Source: JANRLJ01 sp033762735 (GTDB taxonomy: Bacteria; Chloroflexota; Anaerolineae; Aggregatilineales; Phototrophicaceae). Taken from it: 64,000 bases of DNA. The stretch spans positions 1-64,000 of the forward strand of contig JANRLJ010000237.1 of the NCBI GenBank assembly GCA_033762735.1, given 5' to 3'. Every line of letters starts with the position of its first letter. The stretch's first letter is position 1. The notes under the pieces are model-generated. The model was not told where the DNA came from. It saw nothing but the letters and a program-made list of their open reading frames with translations, and did not search any database. The translations under genes and the position numbers were made by a program. Positions 32,412 through 40,802 of this stretch are shown here, piece by piece.

Positions 32412-34028
32412 ATGAGAGAGAGTTCCCCCCTTACCCTGACACGCGCTGACATCGGGCAGTGGGTTGGCTTTTTGGGTGGCGCGGCACTGCTGATCGCGCT
32501 GCTTGGGTTGATCTGGCAGCAGGGATTCAGCCCGTTTATTCTGATCGCGTTCGGTATCGGCGTAGTCGGTGTGCTGCTGTGGGCGCTGCTGGCACCGAGC
32601 GAATTTATGGCGTTCGTCACCGGGCGGCAGGCACGTTACAGCACGGTTGCGCTGTTCTCCACGCTGCTGCTGCTCGGCATTGTGGTGCTGGTCTATATCC
32701 TGCTTCAGCGCTCTGCCCTTACCGCCGATCTGACCGAAGGCCGCCGTTTCACGCTGAGCGAGACAACGCTCGAAATCGTCAGCCGCGTACAACGTCCGAT
32801 GCGCATCGTCGGCTTCTATTCTCCGCGCACACTCGAACAGCGCACCGTCGATGACCAGTTTTTCCGACTGTATGAAACGGCCTCCAACGGCCTGATTACG
32901 CGCGAATACATCGACCCGGTCGCACAGCCGACCATCGCAGAACGCTTCAACGTGGTGAATGACGGTGACGTTTTCGTGACCTTCCTCAATATCAACGGCG
33001 AATCCGACGCTGCCGCTGCCCAGTACGTCCCGCGCACCACTCGCCAGGAACGCGATATGACCGAAGCCATCTCGCGCTTGCTGCTGGGCGGCAACTATGT
33101 GATCTACTTTGATAACAGCCTTGACCAGCTCAGCCCACAGGACACCTCGCAGCAGGGTATTTCAAGCATTGTCTCCCTGATCCGGGAATATGGGCTGGTC
33201 GCCCTGCCCTTGAACCTGCAAGACCTCGTTGAGGCCGGGCAGCCGATTCCACAGGATGCCTCGGCATTGGTCATGGCGCGTCCTAGCAGCGACCCAACAC
33301 CTGAAATGATCGCGCTGATTGACGAGTACATGGCGCGGGGTGGTGCGCTGTTCCTGACGGCGGATGTGCAGTCAAACTTCATGCGACCCGGCAGCGCCTT
33401 CAACGAGTACATCTGGCAGAATTACGGCCTGCGAATGCTGGATGCAGTGGTGGTGGATGAAGTCGCCAGCGCCGAGACTCAGTTGGATATCTACCCGGCC
33501 ATCACCGCCGATTCTGAGATCACCGCCAGCATCACGGTCGAAAACCCGACCAATTTCAGCATCGCCCGTGCGATTGAGGTCAACACCTCCCCACCCGTGA
33601 GCAACGGTTGGGCAATCCAGTCGTCAGAGGCCAGCTATGGCGAAACTGATCTGATTACGCTGTTGCAGAACGATACCTGGGCTTATAACGAAGGTGTGGA
33701 TATTCCCGGACCTTTAACAACGGTCGCGTGGGCACGTAATGAAAGCAATGGTGCCAGCGTCTTATTAGTGGGCGACAGCAGCTTTTTGACCAACGGCCTG
33801 ATTGGCAACCCTGCTGGCAACGCCGCCCTGTTCAGCAGCGGCCTGTTGTGGATGTCAGGCGCTGGCGAAGCCGTTACCTTTACGCCGGAACCAACCATTA
33901 CGGGTCAGCCCATTATCTTCACTGACGCTCGCACACTGGACTTCATCGCCGCGGTGACAGGGTTGGTGATGCCGGGCATCATGCTCGTCCTGGGTGGGCT
34001 TGTGTGGTATCACCGGAGCCGCCGATGA
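32412..34028 (+). CDS. GldG-like ABC transporter auxiliary protein
   Basis: A 538-residue protein of the GldG / ABC_transp_aux type. Three N-terminal helices (about 16-35, 40-58 and 75-96) are followed by a large extracytoplasmic domain. That domain has TEGRRFTLSETTLEIVSRVQRPMRIVGFYS, the usual first block, and ALFLTADVQSNFM. A C-terminal helix lies at about 505-530. In gliding bacteria GldG works with GldA and GldF; elsewhere the family accompanies ABC-2 exporters of unknown cargo. The stop overlaps the next start by 4 bases (ATGA). Confidence 0.85.
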   Translation: MRESSPLTLTRADIGQWVGFLGGAALLIALLGLIWQQGFSPFILIAFGIGVVGVLLWALLAPSEFMAFVTGRQARYSTVALFSTLLLLGIVVLVYILLQRSALTADLTEGRRFTLSETTLEIVSRVQRPMRIVGFYSPRTLEQRTVDDQFFRLYETASNGLITREYIDPVAQPTIAERFNVVNDGDVFVTFLNINGESDAAAAQYVPRTTRQERDMTEAISRLLLGGNYVIYFDNSLDQLSPQDTSQQGISSIVSLIREYGLVALPLNLQDLVEAGQPIPQDASALVMARPSSDPTPEMIALIDEYMARGGALFLTADVQSNFMRPGSAFNEYIWQNYGLRMLDAVVVDEVASAETQLDIYPAITADSEITASITVENPTNFSIARAIEVNTSPPVSNGWAIQSSEASYGETDLITLLQNDTWAYNEGVDIPGPLTTVAWARNESNGASVLLVGDSSFLTNGLIGNPAGNAALFSSGLLWMSGAGEAVTFTPEPTITGQPIIFTDARTLDFIAAVTGLVMPGIMLVLGGLVWYHRSRR

Positions 34029-34612
34029 ACAACCGTCGCGGCATCCTCATTCTGCTGGTGATCTTTTTCGTACTTGGCGTGCTGGTCGCGCTGCAACCCC
34101 GGTTTGATCGGCTGCTGAACCCAGCGCCGACACCCGCCCCAGAGCGCACGAGCGGCTTTCAACTGGTCTTCGAGGAGGCAGATTTCAACGTCACCGATAT
34201 TCAGGCCATACGCCTGCAAAGCCCGGTAACGGACGAGTCACTGACCCTTGCCCGCAGCGCCGACGGGACGTGGACGGCCACAAATCTCGAAGGAACATTC
34301 AACCAGGAAGCGGCAGCCAACATCGCCACGACCATTTTCATCCTTCCCTACATCTATACCCTGCCGGTTCCAGAAGGCGAGACGCTGGAGGCCTTCGGCT
34401 TCGCCAACGGCGGTGACTTTCAGGTGCTTGTCCTGCTGCGGGACGGCACTGAGCACACCATCGCCATTGGAAACCCCCTGCCCTCCAGCCCGGAATTTTA
34501 CGCCTGTGTGGATGACTTCTGTACATCAGAGCCGCCCACACTCCATATCGTCCAGCGGAGTCCAATTGATTATCTGGTTGGTCTGATGCAGGCACCGCCG
34601 CTAGACCAATAA
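34025..34612 (+). CDS. DUF4340-like membrane-anchored protein
   Basis: A 195-residue protein with one N-terminal helix (residues 7-24) and an extracytoplasmic domain that begins with a Pro-rich linker (APTPAPERTSG). The pattern DIQAIRLQSPVTDESLTLARSADGTWTAT and LEAFGFANGGDFQVLVLLRDGTEHTIAIGNPLP matches DUF4340, which commonly follows GldG-like genes. It is shorter than many DUF4340 proteins. The start at MNNRRG overlaps the GldG-like stop. It is the last gene of the ABC operon. Confidence 0.8.
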   Translation: MNNRRGILILLVIFFVLGVLVALQPRFDRLLNPAPTPAPERTSGFQLVFEEADFNVTDIQAIRLQSPVTDESLTLARSADGTWTATNLEGTFNQEAAANIATTIFILPYIYTLPVPEGETLEAFGFANGGDFQVLVLLRDGTEHTIAIGNPLPSSPEFYACVDDFCTSEPPTLHIVQRSPIDYLVGLMQAPPLDQ

Positions 34613-34614
34613 GC

Positions 34615-34643
34615 TTGACAAGGACTCAACATCACGTTATCTT
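34615..34643 (+). promoter_or_regulatory. Distal promoter of the sigma factor gene
   Basis: TTGACA (34615-34620), exactly 17 bases, then TATCTT (34638-34643). It would give a 5' untranslated region of about 230 bases. Confidence 0.65.
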
Positions 34644-34701
34644 GTTAGAGTCGCAATTCACAAGTGACGATTTTCAAACACAATCTAACCCTGCCTTTGA
34701 C

Positions 34702-34727
34702 ATTCCCTGCCAGAAATGGCGGGGAAT
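34702..34727 (+). other. GAAA-tetraloop hairpin in the sigma factor leader
   Basis: ATTCCCTGCCA and TGGCGGGGAAT form an 11 bp stem (one G-T pair) closed by GAAA. No T run follows, so it is not a standard terminator. It lies between the two promoters of the sigma factor gene. Confidence 0.6.
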
Positions 34728-34770
34728 TGTTGCCTGAAAGCCCAGGCATGGATGTAACAAACCATTAAGG

Positions 34771-34800
34771 CTGACATAGAAAGTTCGTCATCTGTAGAAT
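34771..34800 (+). promoter_or_regulatory. Proximal promoter of the sigma factor gene
   Basis: CTGACA (34771-34776), 18 bases, then TAGAAT (34795-34800). The transcript would begin near 34807, 76 bases before the ATG. Confidence 0.55.
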
Positions 34801-34841
34801 TTTGCGTCATAATGGACAATGAGCATAAGGAAGAGGACTTA

Positions 34842-34868
34842 AAAGCCTTGCTCTCGTGGCAAGGCTTT
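34842..34868 (+). other. Hairpin just before the sigma factor start codon
   Basis: AAAGCCTTG and CAAGGCTTT form a perfect 9 bp stem with a 9-base loop, and can be lengthened with CTTA/TAAG around a bulge. It ends 14 bases before the ATG, which has no Shine-Dalgarno sequence. A role in translation control is possible. Confidence 0.55.
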
Positions 34869-34882
34869 AAGCACGTAGTACT

Positions 34883-36148
34883 ATGGCTGTAACAATCGAA
34901 ACGATGCAACGCGAGGAACTGCAGGCGCAACTGATCAGCAAAGCCCGGAAGCAAGGGGCAATCAGCTACGATGATATTCTGGCTGTATTCCCGGATATCG
35001 AGCGTGATGTCATGCTTCTGGATGAGTTGATGGATCACCTGCTTGATGCGGGGATTGAAGTGCTCCCCGGAAACCGCATGGACGCAGAAGTTGAAGCTCT
35101 GCCTGATGAAGCCGAGTCGATTGATCTGCGCCAGGCCAATAACGTAGAAGAAGATGAGGAATACGAGCAGAACGGTCGTTCCCTGCTTAAAAGTGACCTC
35201 ATCGAAGATGCGGGCTACCAGCAAGCGCTGGATACAGACGACGTGGTCGGCCTCTACCTGAAGGAAGCCGGGCGTGTTCCGCTGCTCACCGCTGAGGAAG
35301 AAGTCTCCCTCGCGAAGCGCATGGAAGCCGCTGCCTTTGCCCAGGAAAAACTGGAACAGTACGGCGATACGCTGCCGCCGGATGACATCTATACGCTCAA
35401 GGACATCATCATTGATGGTGAAATGGCGCAGGAACATCTGGTGCGTGCGAACGCGCGTCTGGTCATCAGCGTCGCCAAGAAATACATCGGGCGCGGCGTG
35501 CCTTTCCTCGATCTGATTCAGGAAGGCAACATCGGCCTGATCCGCGCGACCAACAAATTTGAATATCGTCGCGGGCACAAGTTCAGCACCTATGCAACCT
35601 GGTGGATTCGCCAGGCCGTCAGCCGCGCTGTGGCAGATCAGGGCCGCACCATTCGCGTCCCGGTGCACATGGGCGACCAACTGAACCGGATGCGCCGCGT
35701 TCAACTGAATCTGCTGCAGGAACTGGGGCGCGAGCCGTCGATTGACGAACTGGCCGAAGGGCTGGAGACGACACCGGACAAGGTGGAAAACCTGCTGGAA
35801 ATCGCCCGCCGCCCCGTCAGCCTGGAGACACCCATCGACGAGGAAGGTGATTCGACCTTCGGCGATTTCGTCGAGGACGTGAACAGCCCTGCCCCGGCGG
35901 AAGAAGTGGCGACCCACCTGCTGCACGAACAGCTTCAGGCCGCGCTGGATCGCCTGCCACCGCGCGAGGCTCAGATTCTTCGGCTGCGTTACGGCCTGGA
36001 AGATGGCCGTGTTTATACGCTGGAAGAAGTCGGCCAGACCATTGGCGTCACCCGCGAGCGCGTGCGCCAGCTTGAAGCCCAGGCTTTGAACCGCCTGCGC
36101 CAGTCCTCTGCCCATATTATCCTCCGCGATTATCTCTACGAGGAGTAA
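34883..36148 (+). CDS. rpoD: Primary RNA polymerase sigma factor (RpoD/SigA type)
   Basis: A 421-residue sigma-70 group 1 or 2 factor. A region 1.1-like N-terminus (about 1-75) and an acidic linker are followed by region 1.2 (DDVVGLYLKEAGRVPLLTAEEE). Region 2 has ARLVISVAKKYIGRGVPFLDLIQEGN and KFEYRRGHKFSTYATWWIRQAV with the aromatic residues that melt the -10. Region 3 comes next (EPSIDELAEGLETTPDKV), and region 4 ends with TLEEVGQTIGVTRERVRQLEAQALNRLR. Region 2.4 and the extended -10 contacts of region 3 look intact, which agrees with the TGn-type promoters in this window. Two promoters and two hairpins lie upstream. Confidence 0.92.
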   Translation: MAVTIETMQREELQAQLISKARKQGAISYDDILAVFPDIERDVMLLDELMDHLLDAGIEVLPGNRMDAEVEALPDEAESIDLRQANNVEEDEEYEQNGRSLLKSDLIEDAGYQQALDTDDVVGLYLKEAGRVPLLTAEEEVSLAKRMEAAAFAQEKLEQYGDTLPPDDIYTLKDIIIDGEMAQEHLVRANARLVISVAKKYIGRGVPFLDLIQEGNIGLIRATNKFEYRRGHKFSTYATWWIRQAVSRAVADQGRTIRVPVHMGDQLNRMRRVQLNLLQELGREPSIDELAEGLETTPDKVENLLEIARRPVSLETPIDEEGDSTFGDFVEDVNSPAPAEEVATHLLHEQLQAALDRLPPREAQILRLRYGLEDGRVYTLEEVGQTIGVTRERVRQLEAQALNRLRQSSAHIILRDYLYEE

Positions 36149-36152
36149 TCGC

Positions 36153-36983
36153 TTGGGCGTTCGATCTGGCTCAGCCAAAGACACACGACGCAGCACCGGC
36201 GGTTGGCTCTGGCCGCTGGTGCTGAGTGTCCTGGGCATCGTGCTGCTGCTGGATAACTTTCTCCTGTTAGGTGATTTCAACGCGGTGGCGCTGCTGCCGC
36301 TGCTGCTGGTCATCGCCGGGGCGCAGATTTTGCTGCGGGGGGATTTTCTCCCCAGCGAGGAAGCTCGCCGTTTTGGGATCACACGCGGCAGTGTTGAGTC
36401 TGCGACGCTGGAAATCAACAGCGGTGAAATTGATGTCGAGCTTCGCCCCTTGCAGCCGGATTATGTGCTGCGGGATGGGCAGGCCGCGCTGATTGCCGGG
36501 CAATTCGCCGCGCAGTCACGCCCTGCGCTGACGATGGCCGAAAATTATGCCCATCTGCAGATGCACCGGGCGGCTACTCCCTGGACGGCCTTTGCCGACT
36601 GGAAAATCAGCCTTGCCCGCGATCTGCCCTGGCAAATTCTGGCTTCCAGCCACATCGGACAGTTGAACTGCGATCTGTCCGATCTGATCGTCCATGAGGT
36701 GGTGCTGGCGACTGGTATCGGTGATATCCGTATGGTCAGCCCCAAAGAGGCCTTCCGACCTCTGCACCTGCGCTCCACCCTGGGCAGTATTCACGTTATC
36801 ACCCCTCCCGGCTGTCGCACACGCATCCTCGTGGAAACCGGGCGCATGTTCGGCGTGAAAGCCGATGCAACACGCTATTCTTCCTCAGAAGGCTCAGTGT
36901 TTGAAGCGCTCGACGCCGATGAGGACGCCCCACTCGTCGAAATTCGCATCAGCGGAACCTTCGGCGACGCCTTTCTCGCCTGA
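36153..36983 (+). CDS. LiaF/toastrack-like membrane protein
   Basis: A 276-residue protein with two or three N-terminal helices (about 18-62, GGWLWPLVLSVLGIVLLLDNFLLL and AVALLPLLLVIAGAQILLRG) of the DUF5668 / LiaF type. A C-terminal beta-helix-like domain follows (SATLEINSGEIDVELRPL, LASSHIGQLNCDLSDLIVHEVVLATGIGDIRMVSP, LGSIHVITPPG). LiaF-like proteins often sense or regulate envelope stress, but no cognate two-component pair is adjacent. The start is TTG at 36153 with AGGAG seven bases upstream, overlapping the sigma factor stop region. It is therefore cotranscribed with the sigma factor. Confidence 0.72.
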   Translation: MGVRSGSAKDTRRSTGGWLWPLVLSVLGIVLLLDNFLLLGDFNAVALLPLLLVIAGAQILLRGDFLPSEEARRFGITRGSVESATLEINSGEIDVELRPLQPDYVLRDGQAALIAGQFAAQSRPALTMAENYAHLQMHRAATPWTAFADWKISLARDLPWQILASSHIGQLNCDLSDLIVHEVVLATGIGDIRMVSPKEAFRPLHLRSTLGSIHVITPPGCRTRILVETGRMFGVKADATRYSSSEGSVFEALDADEDAPLVEIRISGTFGDAFLA

Positions 36984-36993
36984 GGTTGGTGCG

Positions 36994-37551
36994 ATGAATG
37001 CGCTGCCTGGTTTCGTCATCCGGGATGGCCTGGAAAGCGATATTCCTGCTTGCCTGGAATTGAACGCCAACTATGAAACCGATTACGTGTGGCAGGTCAC
37101 GTTCCAGCAGGGAACCGGGCTGCGCACCGCCAGCTTCAAAACCGAACATCTCCCCCGCACGATGTCCGTCACCTACCCCCCCAGCGAACACCGCCTGCGG
37201 CAGGCGCTTGAGGGGAATGAATGCCTGCTGGTGGCGGCAGGGCGCGATGACCCCGACCTTATCGTCGGCTACCTGGTCATGCAGCGCGACCCGATGCACG
37301 GCATCGCCCACGTTCATGATCTCGTTGTCTCCCAACCCCTGCGGCGGCGCAAAATCGGTTCTCGGTTGCTGAAAGTGGCGCGACAGTGGGCGGTCGAAAA
37401 CGGTATGACCCGATTAATGGTCGAGACGCAGACTAAGAACTACCCGGCGATTCAATTCTGTCAGAACTCTGGGCTGGTCTTTTGCGGCTTTAACGACCGT
37501 TACTTCGACAACCAGGATATTGCCGTCTTCTTTGCACAGAATCTACGCTGA
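36994..37551 (+). CDS. GNAT-family N-acetyltransferase
   Basis: A 185-residue acetyltransferase. The CoA-binding motif is VHDLVVSQPLRRRKIGSRLLKVARQWA (RRxKIG in place of RxxGxG/A), followed by RLMVETQTKNYPAIQFCQNSGLVFCGFNDRYF, which is typical of motif B in RimI-like enzymes. The start at ATG 36994 follows a GAGG 9 bases upstream; the open frame begins at 36865 inside the previous gene. It sits 10 bases after the LiaF-like gene. Substrate unknown. Confidence 0.85.
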   Translation: MNALPGFVIRDGLESDIPACLELNANYETDYVWQVTFQQGTGLRTASFKTEHLPRTMSVTYPPSEHRLRQALEGNECLLVAAGRDDPDLIVGYLVMQRDPMHGIAHVHDLVVSQPLRRRKIGSRLLKVARQWAVENGMTRLMVETQTKNYPAIQFCQNSGLVFCGFNDRYFDNQDIAVFFAQNLR

Positions 37552-37570
37552 GCCATACCGGAGTTTCGTG

Positions 37571-39496
37571 GTGACCGACTCCCTGTTCGCCTTCCTCGAC
37601 CTGCTGAATGAAACACTGGCATCCGCGATTGTTATCGTCGCGTTTTCGATGCTGCTGTATAACCTGACGCGCAACATCAAGAACCGCGTCACCCGTACCT
37701 CCAGCGCGGTGCTGGGCTGTGTTACGGTGGTGTATGTGTGTGACGTGCTGATCTCGCTGGGACCGGGGGTGGGTACGTATGAAGCGCTGCTGCGGCTGCA
37801 GTGGCTTGGGCTGGCCTTTATTCCTGCGGCGATGTTCCACTTATCGGATGCACTGCTGGCGACGACCGGGCTGCCCTCGCGTGGAAGGCGGCGGCGCGTT
37901 GTCCGGCTGCTTTATGCCATCAGCACTCTGTTTCTGGTGCTGGCGACCTTTACTGACCTGCTGATCGAACCACTGACACTTGGCAGTCGCGTCAGCCTGC
38001 GGGCGGGTGTTCTGTTCCCGGTCTATATCGCCTACTTTCTGCTGAATAACATCATCGCCTTTATTAATGTAGAACGTGCGCGGCGGCGCTGCCTCACCCG
38101 CACCACCCAACGCCGCATGACCTATCTGCTGGTGGCGATGATAACACCCGTCGTCGGCATCTTCCCCTATTCGGTGCTGCTTGGCCCCGGGCAGGAATAC
38201 ACGCTGTCCGCGCTCACGCTCGTCAATCTCGGCAATCTGATTATCATCTTTATGCTGGTTTTCCTGGCCTACCCGCTGTCCTTTTTCGGCTCACGGGTGC
38301 CTGATCGTGTGGTGAAGGCCGAACTGCTGCGCTTTATGCTGCGCGGCCCCGGCACGGGACTGATCGCACTGGTGACGATTGTCTTTATCGACCCCACCGC
38401 GCGCTTGTTCGGCTGGCCGGGCGAAACCTTTATGCCGTTTGCCACGATTGCGCTGATCCTGCTTTATCAGTGGATGATTGACCTGGCAATCCCCCGTCTT
38501 GAAAAAGCCCTCATCTACCGCAGCGATGATGACACGATGGAGAAGGTTCAACGGTTGAGTGAACGCTTTCTCTCCCGCAGTGATCTGGTGCAGTTAATCG
38601 AAGCGGTTCTGGAAGGCACCTGCGACTATCTGCGCGTCAATGCCGCCTTTGTCGTGTCCCTGAACACGGAAGGCAGCCCCCCAGAACTGGTCAAGGCGAT
38701 TGGACATCCACAATTCACAGGCACATGGCCGAACATGGATGAGTTACCGTTGCTGCCTTCTGCCCGCCCAACCAGTATTCCCCAGGTACATCCCTGGCAA
38801 AACTTCTGGCTGATTCCGCTCTACAGCCAGCGGAACGCCGTCGCCACCAACCGTCCTGTCATCGGCATTATGGGCATCGAAGCCCGGTCAGAGACAACGG
38901 CTTCCGAGGAAACCCTTTTTAATGAAGACGAACAGGGGATGCTGCGCACCTTCGTTCGCCGTGCCGCACAAGCGCTGGATGATCTGCTGCTGCAAAGCGA
39001 GATCAGCGCCGCGCTGGAGGGTCTGCTGCCGCAGATGGCGCTCACGCGCAACCGAGCCGCCGAGGTGGAATTTCGCCCCGGCAGAACACCTGCGCCACAG
39101 GCCAACGGCGCGTTCGACCGTCAGCAGGTCATCGAACAGGTTCACGCCGCGCTGCGCCACTACTGGGGCGGGCCGGGGCTGAGCCAGAGCCGCCTGCTGG
39201 AACTGAACATTGTGCAGGAAGCGCTCAGCCACAACGACAACAGCGCCGTGAAAGCGCTGAGAGACGTGTTGAATCAGGCAATTGAACGGCTGCGCCCGCC
39301 GGGAGAGCGTGACATGAAAAGCCAGGAGTGGATGCTGTATAACATCCTGCAACTACGCTTTCTGGAAAAACGCAAGGCGCGCGAAACTGCCCAGCGTTTG
39401 TATATGGCGGAAGCCAGCCTCTACCGCAAACAGAACATTGCGATTGAAGCCGTCGCAGATGCAATTCTGGCAATGGAGCATGATTCCCAGCCCTGA
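37571..39496 (+). CDS. 7TM-type membrane regulator with GAF and HTH-like domains
   Basis: A 641-residue protein. About nine hydrophobic segments in residues 1-310 resemble the 7TM N-terminal region of some histidine kinases (seven to nine helices). A GAF-type domain follows at about 330-470 (LSRSDLVQLIEAVLEGTCDYLRVNAAFVVSLN). Then comes a linker and a C-terminal helix-turn-helix-like segment, EWMLYNILQLRFLEKRKARETAQRLYMAEASLYRKQ. No HisKA or HATPase domain is present, so it is not a kinase. The start is GTG 37571 with GGAG seven bases before; the frame opens at 37520 inside the GNAT gene. It may couple a membrane or ligand signal directly to DNA or a partner. Confidence 0.72.
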   Translation: MTDSLFAFLDLLNETLASAIVIVAFSMLLYNLTRNIKNRVTRTSSAVLGCVTVVYVCDVLISLGPGVGTYEALLRLQWLGLAFIPAAMFHLSDALLATTGLPSRGRRRRVVRLLYAISTLFLVLATFTDLLIEPLTLGSRVSLRAGVLFPVYIAYFLLNNIIAFINVERARRRCLTRTTQRRMTYLLVAMITPVVGIFPYSVLLGPGQEYTLSALTLVNLGNLIIIFMLVFLAYPLSFFGSRVPDRVVKAELLRFMLRGPGTGLIALVTIVFIDPTARLFGWPGETFMPFATIALILLYQWMIDLAIPRLEKALIYRSDDDTMEKVQRLSERFLSRSDLVQLIEAVLEGTCDYLRVNAAFVVSLNTEGSPPELVKAIGHPQFTGTWPNMDELPLLPSARPTSIPQVHPWQNFWLIPLYSQRNAVATNRPVIGIMGIEARSETTASEETLFNEDEQGMLRTFVRRAAQALDDLLLQSEISAALEGLLPQMALTRNRAAEVEFRPGRTPAPQANGAFDRQQVIEQVHAALRHYWGGPGLSQSRLLELNIVQEALSHNDNSAVKALRDVLNQAIERLRPPGERDMKSQEWMLYNILQLRFLEKRKARETAQRLYMAEASLYRKQNIAIEAVADAILAMEHDSQP

Positions 39497-39599
39497 ACCT
39501 GCTTCTAACGCTCCCCTTCCTGACCCCTTACGAAGCATTCTGCTAATTTGACACCAGCAAAATACCTCTTTTCACAAAGACGACGCTGTTGAGCGGATG

Positions 39600-39608
39600 T
39601 GTTATAAT
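39600..39608 (+). promoter_or_regulatory. Extended -10 promoter for the S1 gene
   Basis: TGTTATAAT is TGn plus a perfect TATAAT. No -35 box is found at the right distance. It lies about 90 bases before the ATG at 39700. Confidence 0.6.
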
Positions 39609-39699
39609 GCTGGCAGATACGCAGGGGTGTCTACCACACAATCGAATATAAAAACCAACGACAGATGGAAACATGTTAGTTCGCAAGGGGGATAGCGTA

Positions 39700-40677
39700 A
39701 TGACCACGGATGTACAGCGACATGATCTTAAACAACCACCACCAGCGCTGGACGAAGGCTACTGGTTGGCTCTGTTAAATGAAGGGGAGTTCGCCAAAGC
39801 CGCTCCCCCTGACTACACAGGAGCACGGGTCGATTATGAACCGCGTGGTGAAGTTTTTTTTGAAGATCACCATGCGTCCGTCGAGGCAGATTGGGCGGAA
39901 ATCAGCCAGATCACCGAGAACGATGACGTCATCGAGCTGAAGGTCGTGGGGTACAATCGGGGCGGCTTATTGGTCGAATGGCAGTCGCTGCGTGGCTTCG
40001 TCCCGGCCAGCCAGCTCATCAACTTCCCCTCTACCTCGAACAGCACAATTCGGCGTAACGCGCTGCTGGAACGGCTGGGTCAGACGCTGCGGCTGCGTGT
40101 GATTGAACTCAATATTGAAAAAAATCGCTTGATTTTATCGGAACGGGCTGCGCAGGCCGAACCCGGCGAGCGCTACGACATTCTCGCCCGTCTGAAAACG
40201 GGTGATACGGTCAGCGGTTACATCACCAATCTGTGTGACTTTGGTGCGTTTGTCGATCTGGGTGGCCTGGAAGGCCTGATTCATATCAGCGAACTAAGCT
40301 GGGGGCGTGTGGGGCATCCCGCCAATATGCTCGAACGTGGGCAGCAGGTCGATGCTTACGTGCTGGATGTTGACCGGGACGCCGGGCGAATCGCGCTCAG
40401 CCTGAAGCGGCTGCGCCCTGATCCCTGGCAGACGGTGCAGGAGCGCTATCGCCTCGGTCAGACCGTCGAAGGTGTCATTACCAACGTCGTCGATTTCGGT
40501 GCGTTCGCCTGCATTGAAGAAGGGCTGGAAGGGTTGATCCATGTCTCTGAACTGGCGGAAGGCCACTTCCTGCATCCGCGCAACGTTGTCACCGAAGGCC
40601 AGCGCATCCACGCACGCATCCTCAGCATCAACGGACAGGCGCGCCGCCTGGGGCTGAGCCTGCGGCTGTCACCTTGA
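39700..40677 (+). CDS. S1-domain RNA-binding protein (ribosomal protein S1-like)
   Basis: A 325-residue protein with three S1 domains. The first (about 70-140) is diverged: NDDVIELKVVGYNRGGLLVEWQSLRGFVPASQL. The second (about 165-240) has GDTVSGYITNLCDFGAFVDLGGLEGLIHISELSWGRVGHPANM. The third (about 250-325) has GQTVEGVITNVVDFGAFACIEEGLEGLIHVSEL. This is the compact S1 type of Gram-positives and Chloroflexota, which assists mRNA binding to the 30S subunit or acts in RNA metabolism. Start 39700 has GGGGG eight bases upstream; ATG 39673 is an alternative. It has its own promoter and terminator. Confidence 0.85.
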   Translation: MTTDVQRHDLKQPPPALDEGYWLALLNEGEFAKAAPPDYTGARVDYEPRGEVFFEDHHASVEADWAEISQITENDDVIELKVVGYNRGGLLVEWQSLRGFVPASQLINFPSTSNSTIRRNALLERLGQTLRLRVIELNIEKNRLILSERAAQAEPGERYDILARLKTGDTVSGYITNLCDFGAFVDLGGLEGLIHISELSWGRVGHPANMLERGQQVDAYVLDVDRDAGRIALSLKRLRPDPWQTVQERYRLGQTVEGVITNVVDFGAFACIEEGLEGLIHVSELAEGHFLHPRNVVTEGQRIHARILSINGQARRLGLSLRLSP

Positions 40678-40704
40678 GAAGCCGTCACAGCAAGCACAAG
40701 CAAC

Positions 40705-40737
40705 AAAGGCCAGCGACAACCTCTGGCCTTTTTGTTT
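40705..40737 (+). terminator. Intrinsic terminator after the S1 gene
   Basis: AAAGGCCAG (40705-40713) pairs with CTGGCCTTT (40723-40731), followed by TTTGTTT. It lies 28 bases after the stop codon. Confidence 0.88.
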
Positions 40738-40760
40738 AATGTGCAACGGTCTTCAAACAA

Positions 40761-40769
40761 TGCTACACT
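40761..40769 (+). promoter_or_regulatory. Extended -10 promoter for ftsK
   Basis: TGCTACACT fits TGn plus TACACT, about 34 bases before the GTG at 40803. No -35 box is clear. Confidence 0.5.
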
Positions 40770-40802
40770 AGGCGAAGGTTGGAAGGTTCAGGTGTAGAGT
40801 TT

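Noticed and set aside
34685..36418. A 577-codon minus-strand frame opposite the sigma factor gene
   Set aside because: It is the antisense shadow of a clear RpoD gene and spans the intergenic promoters.
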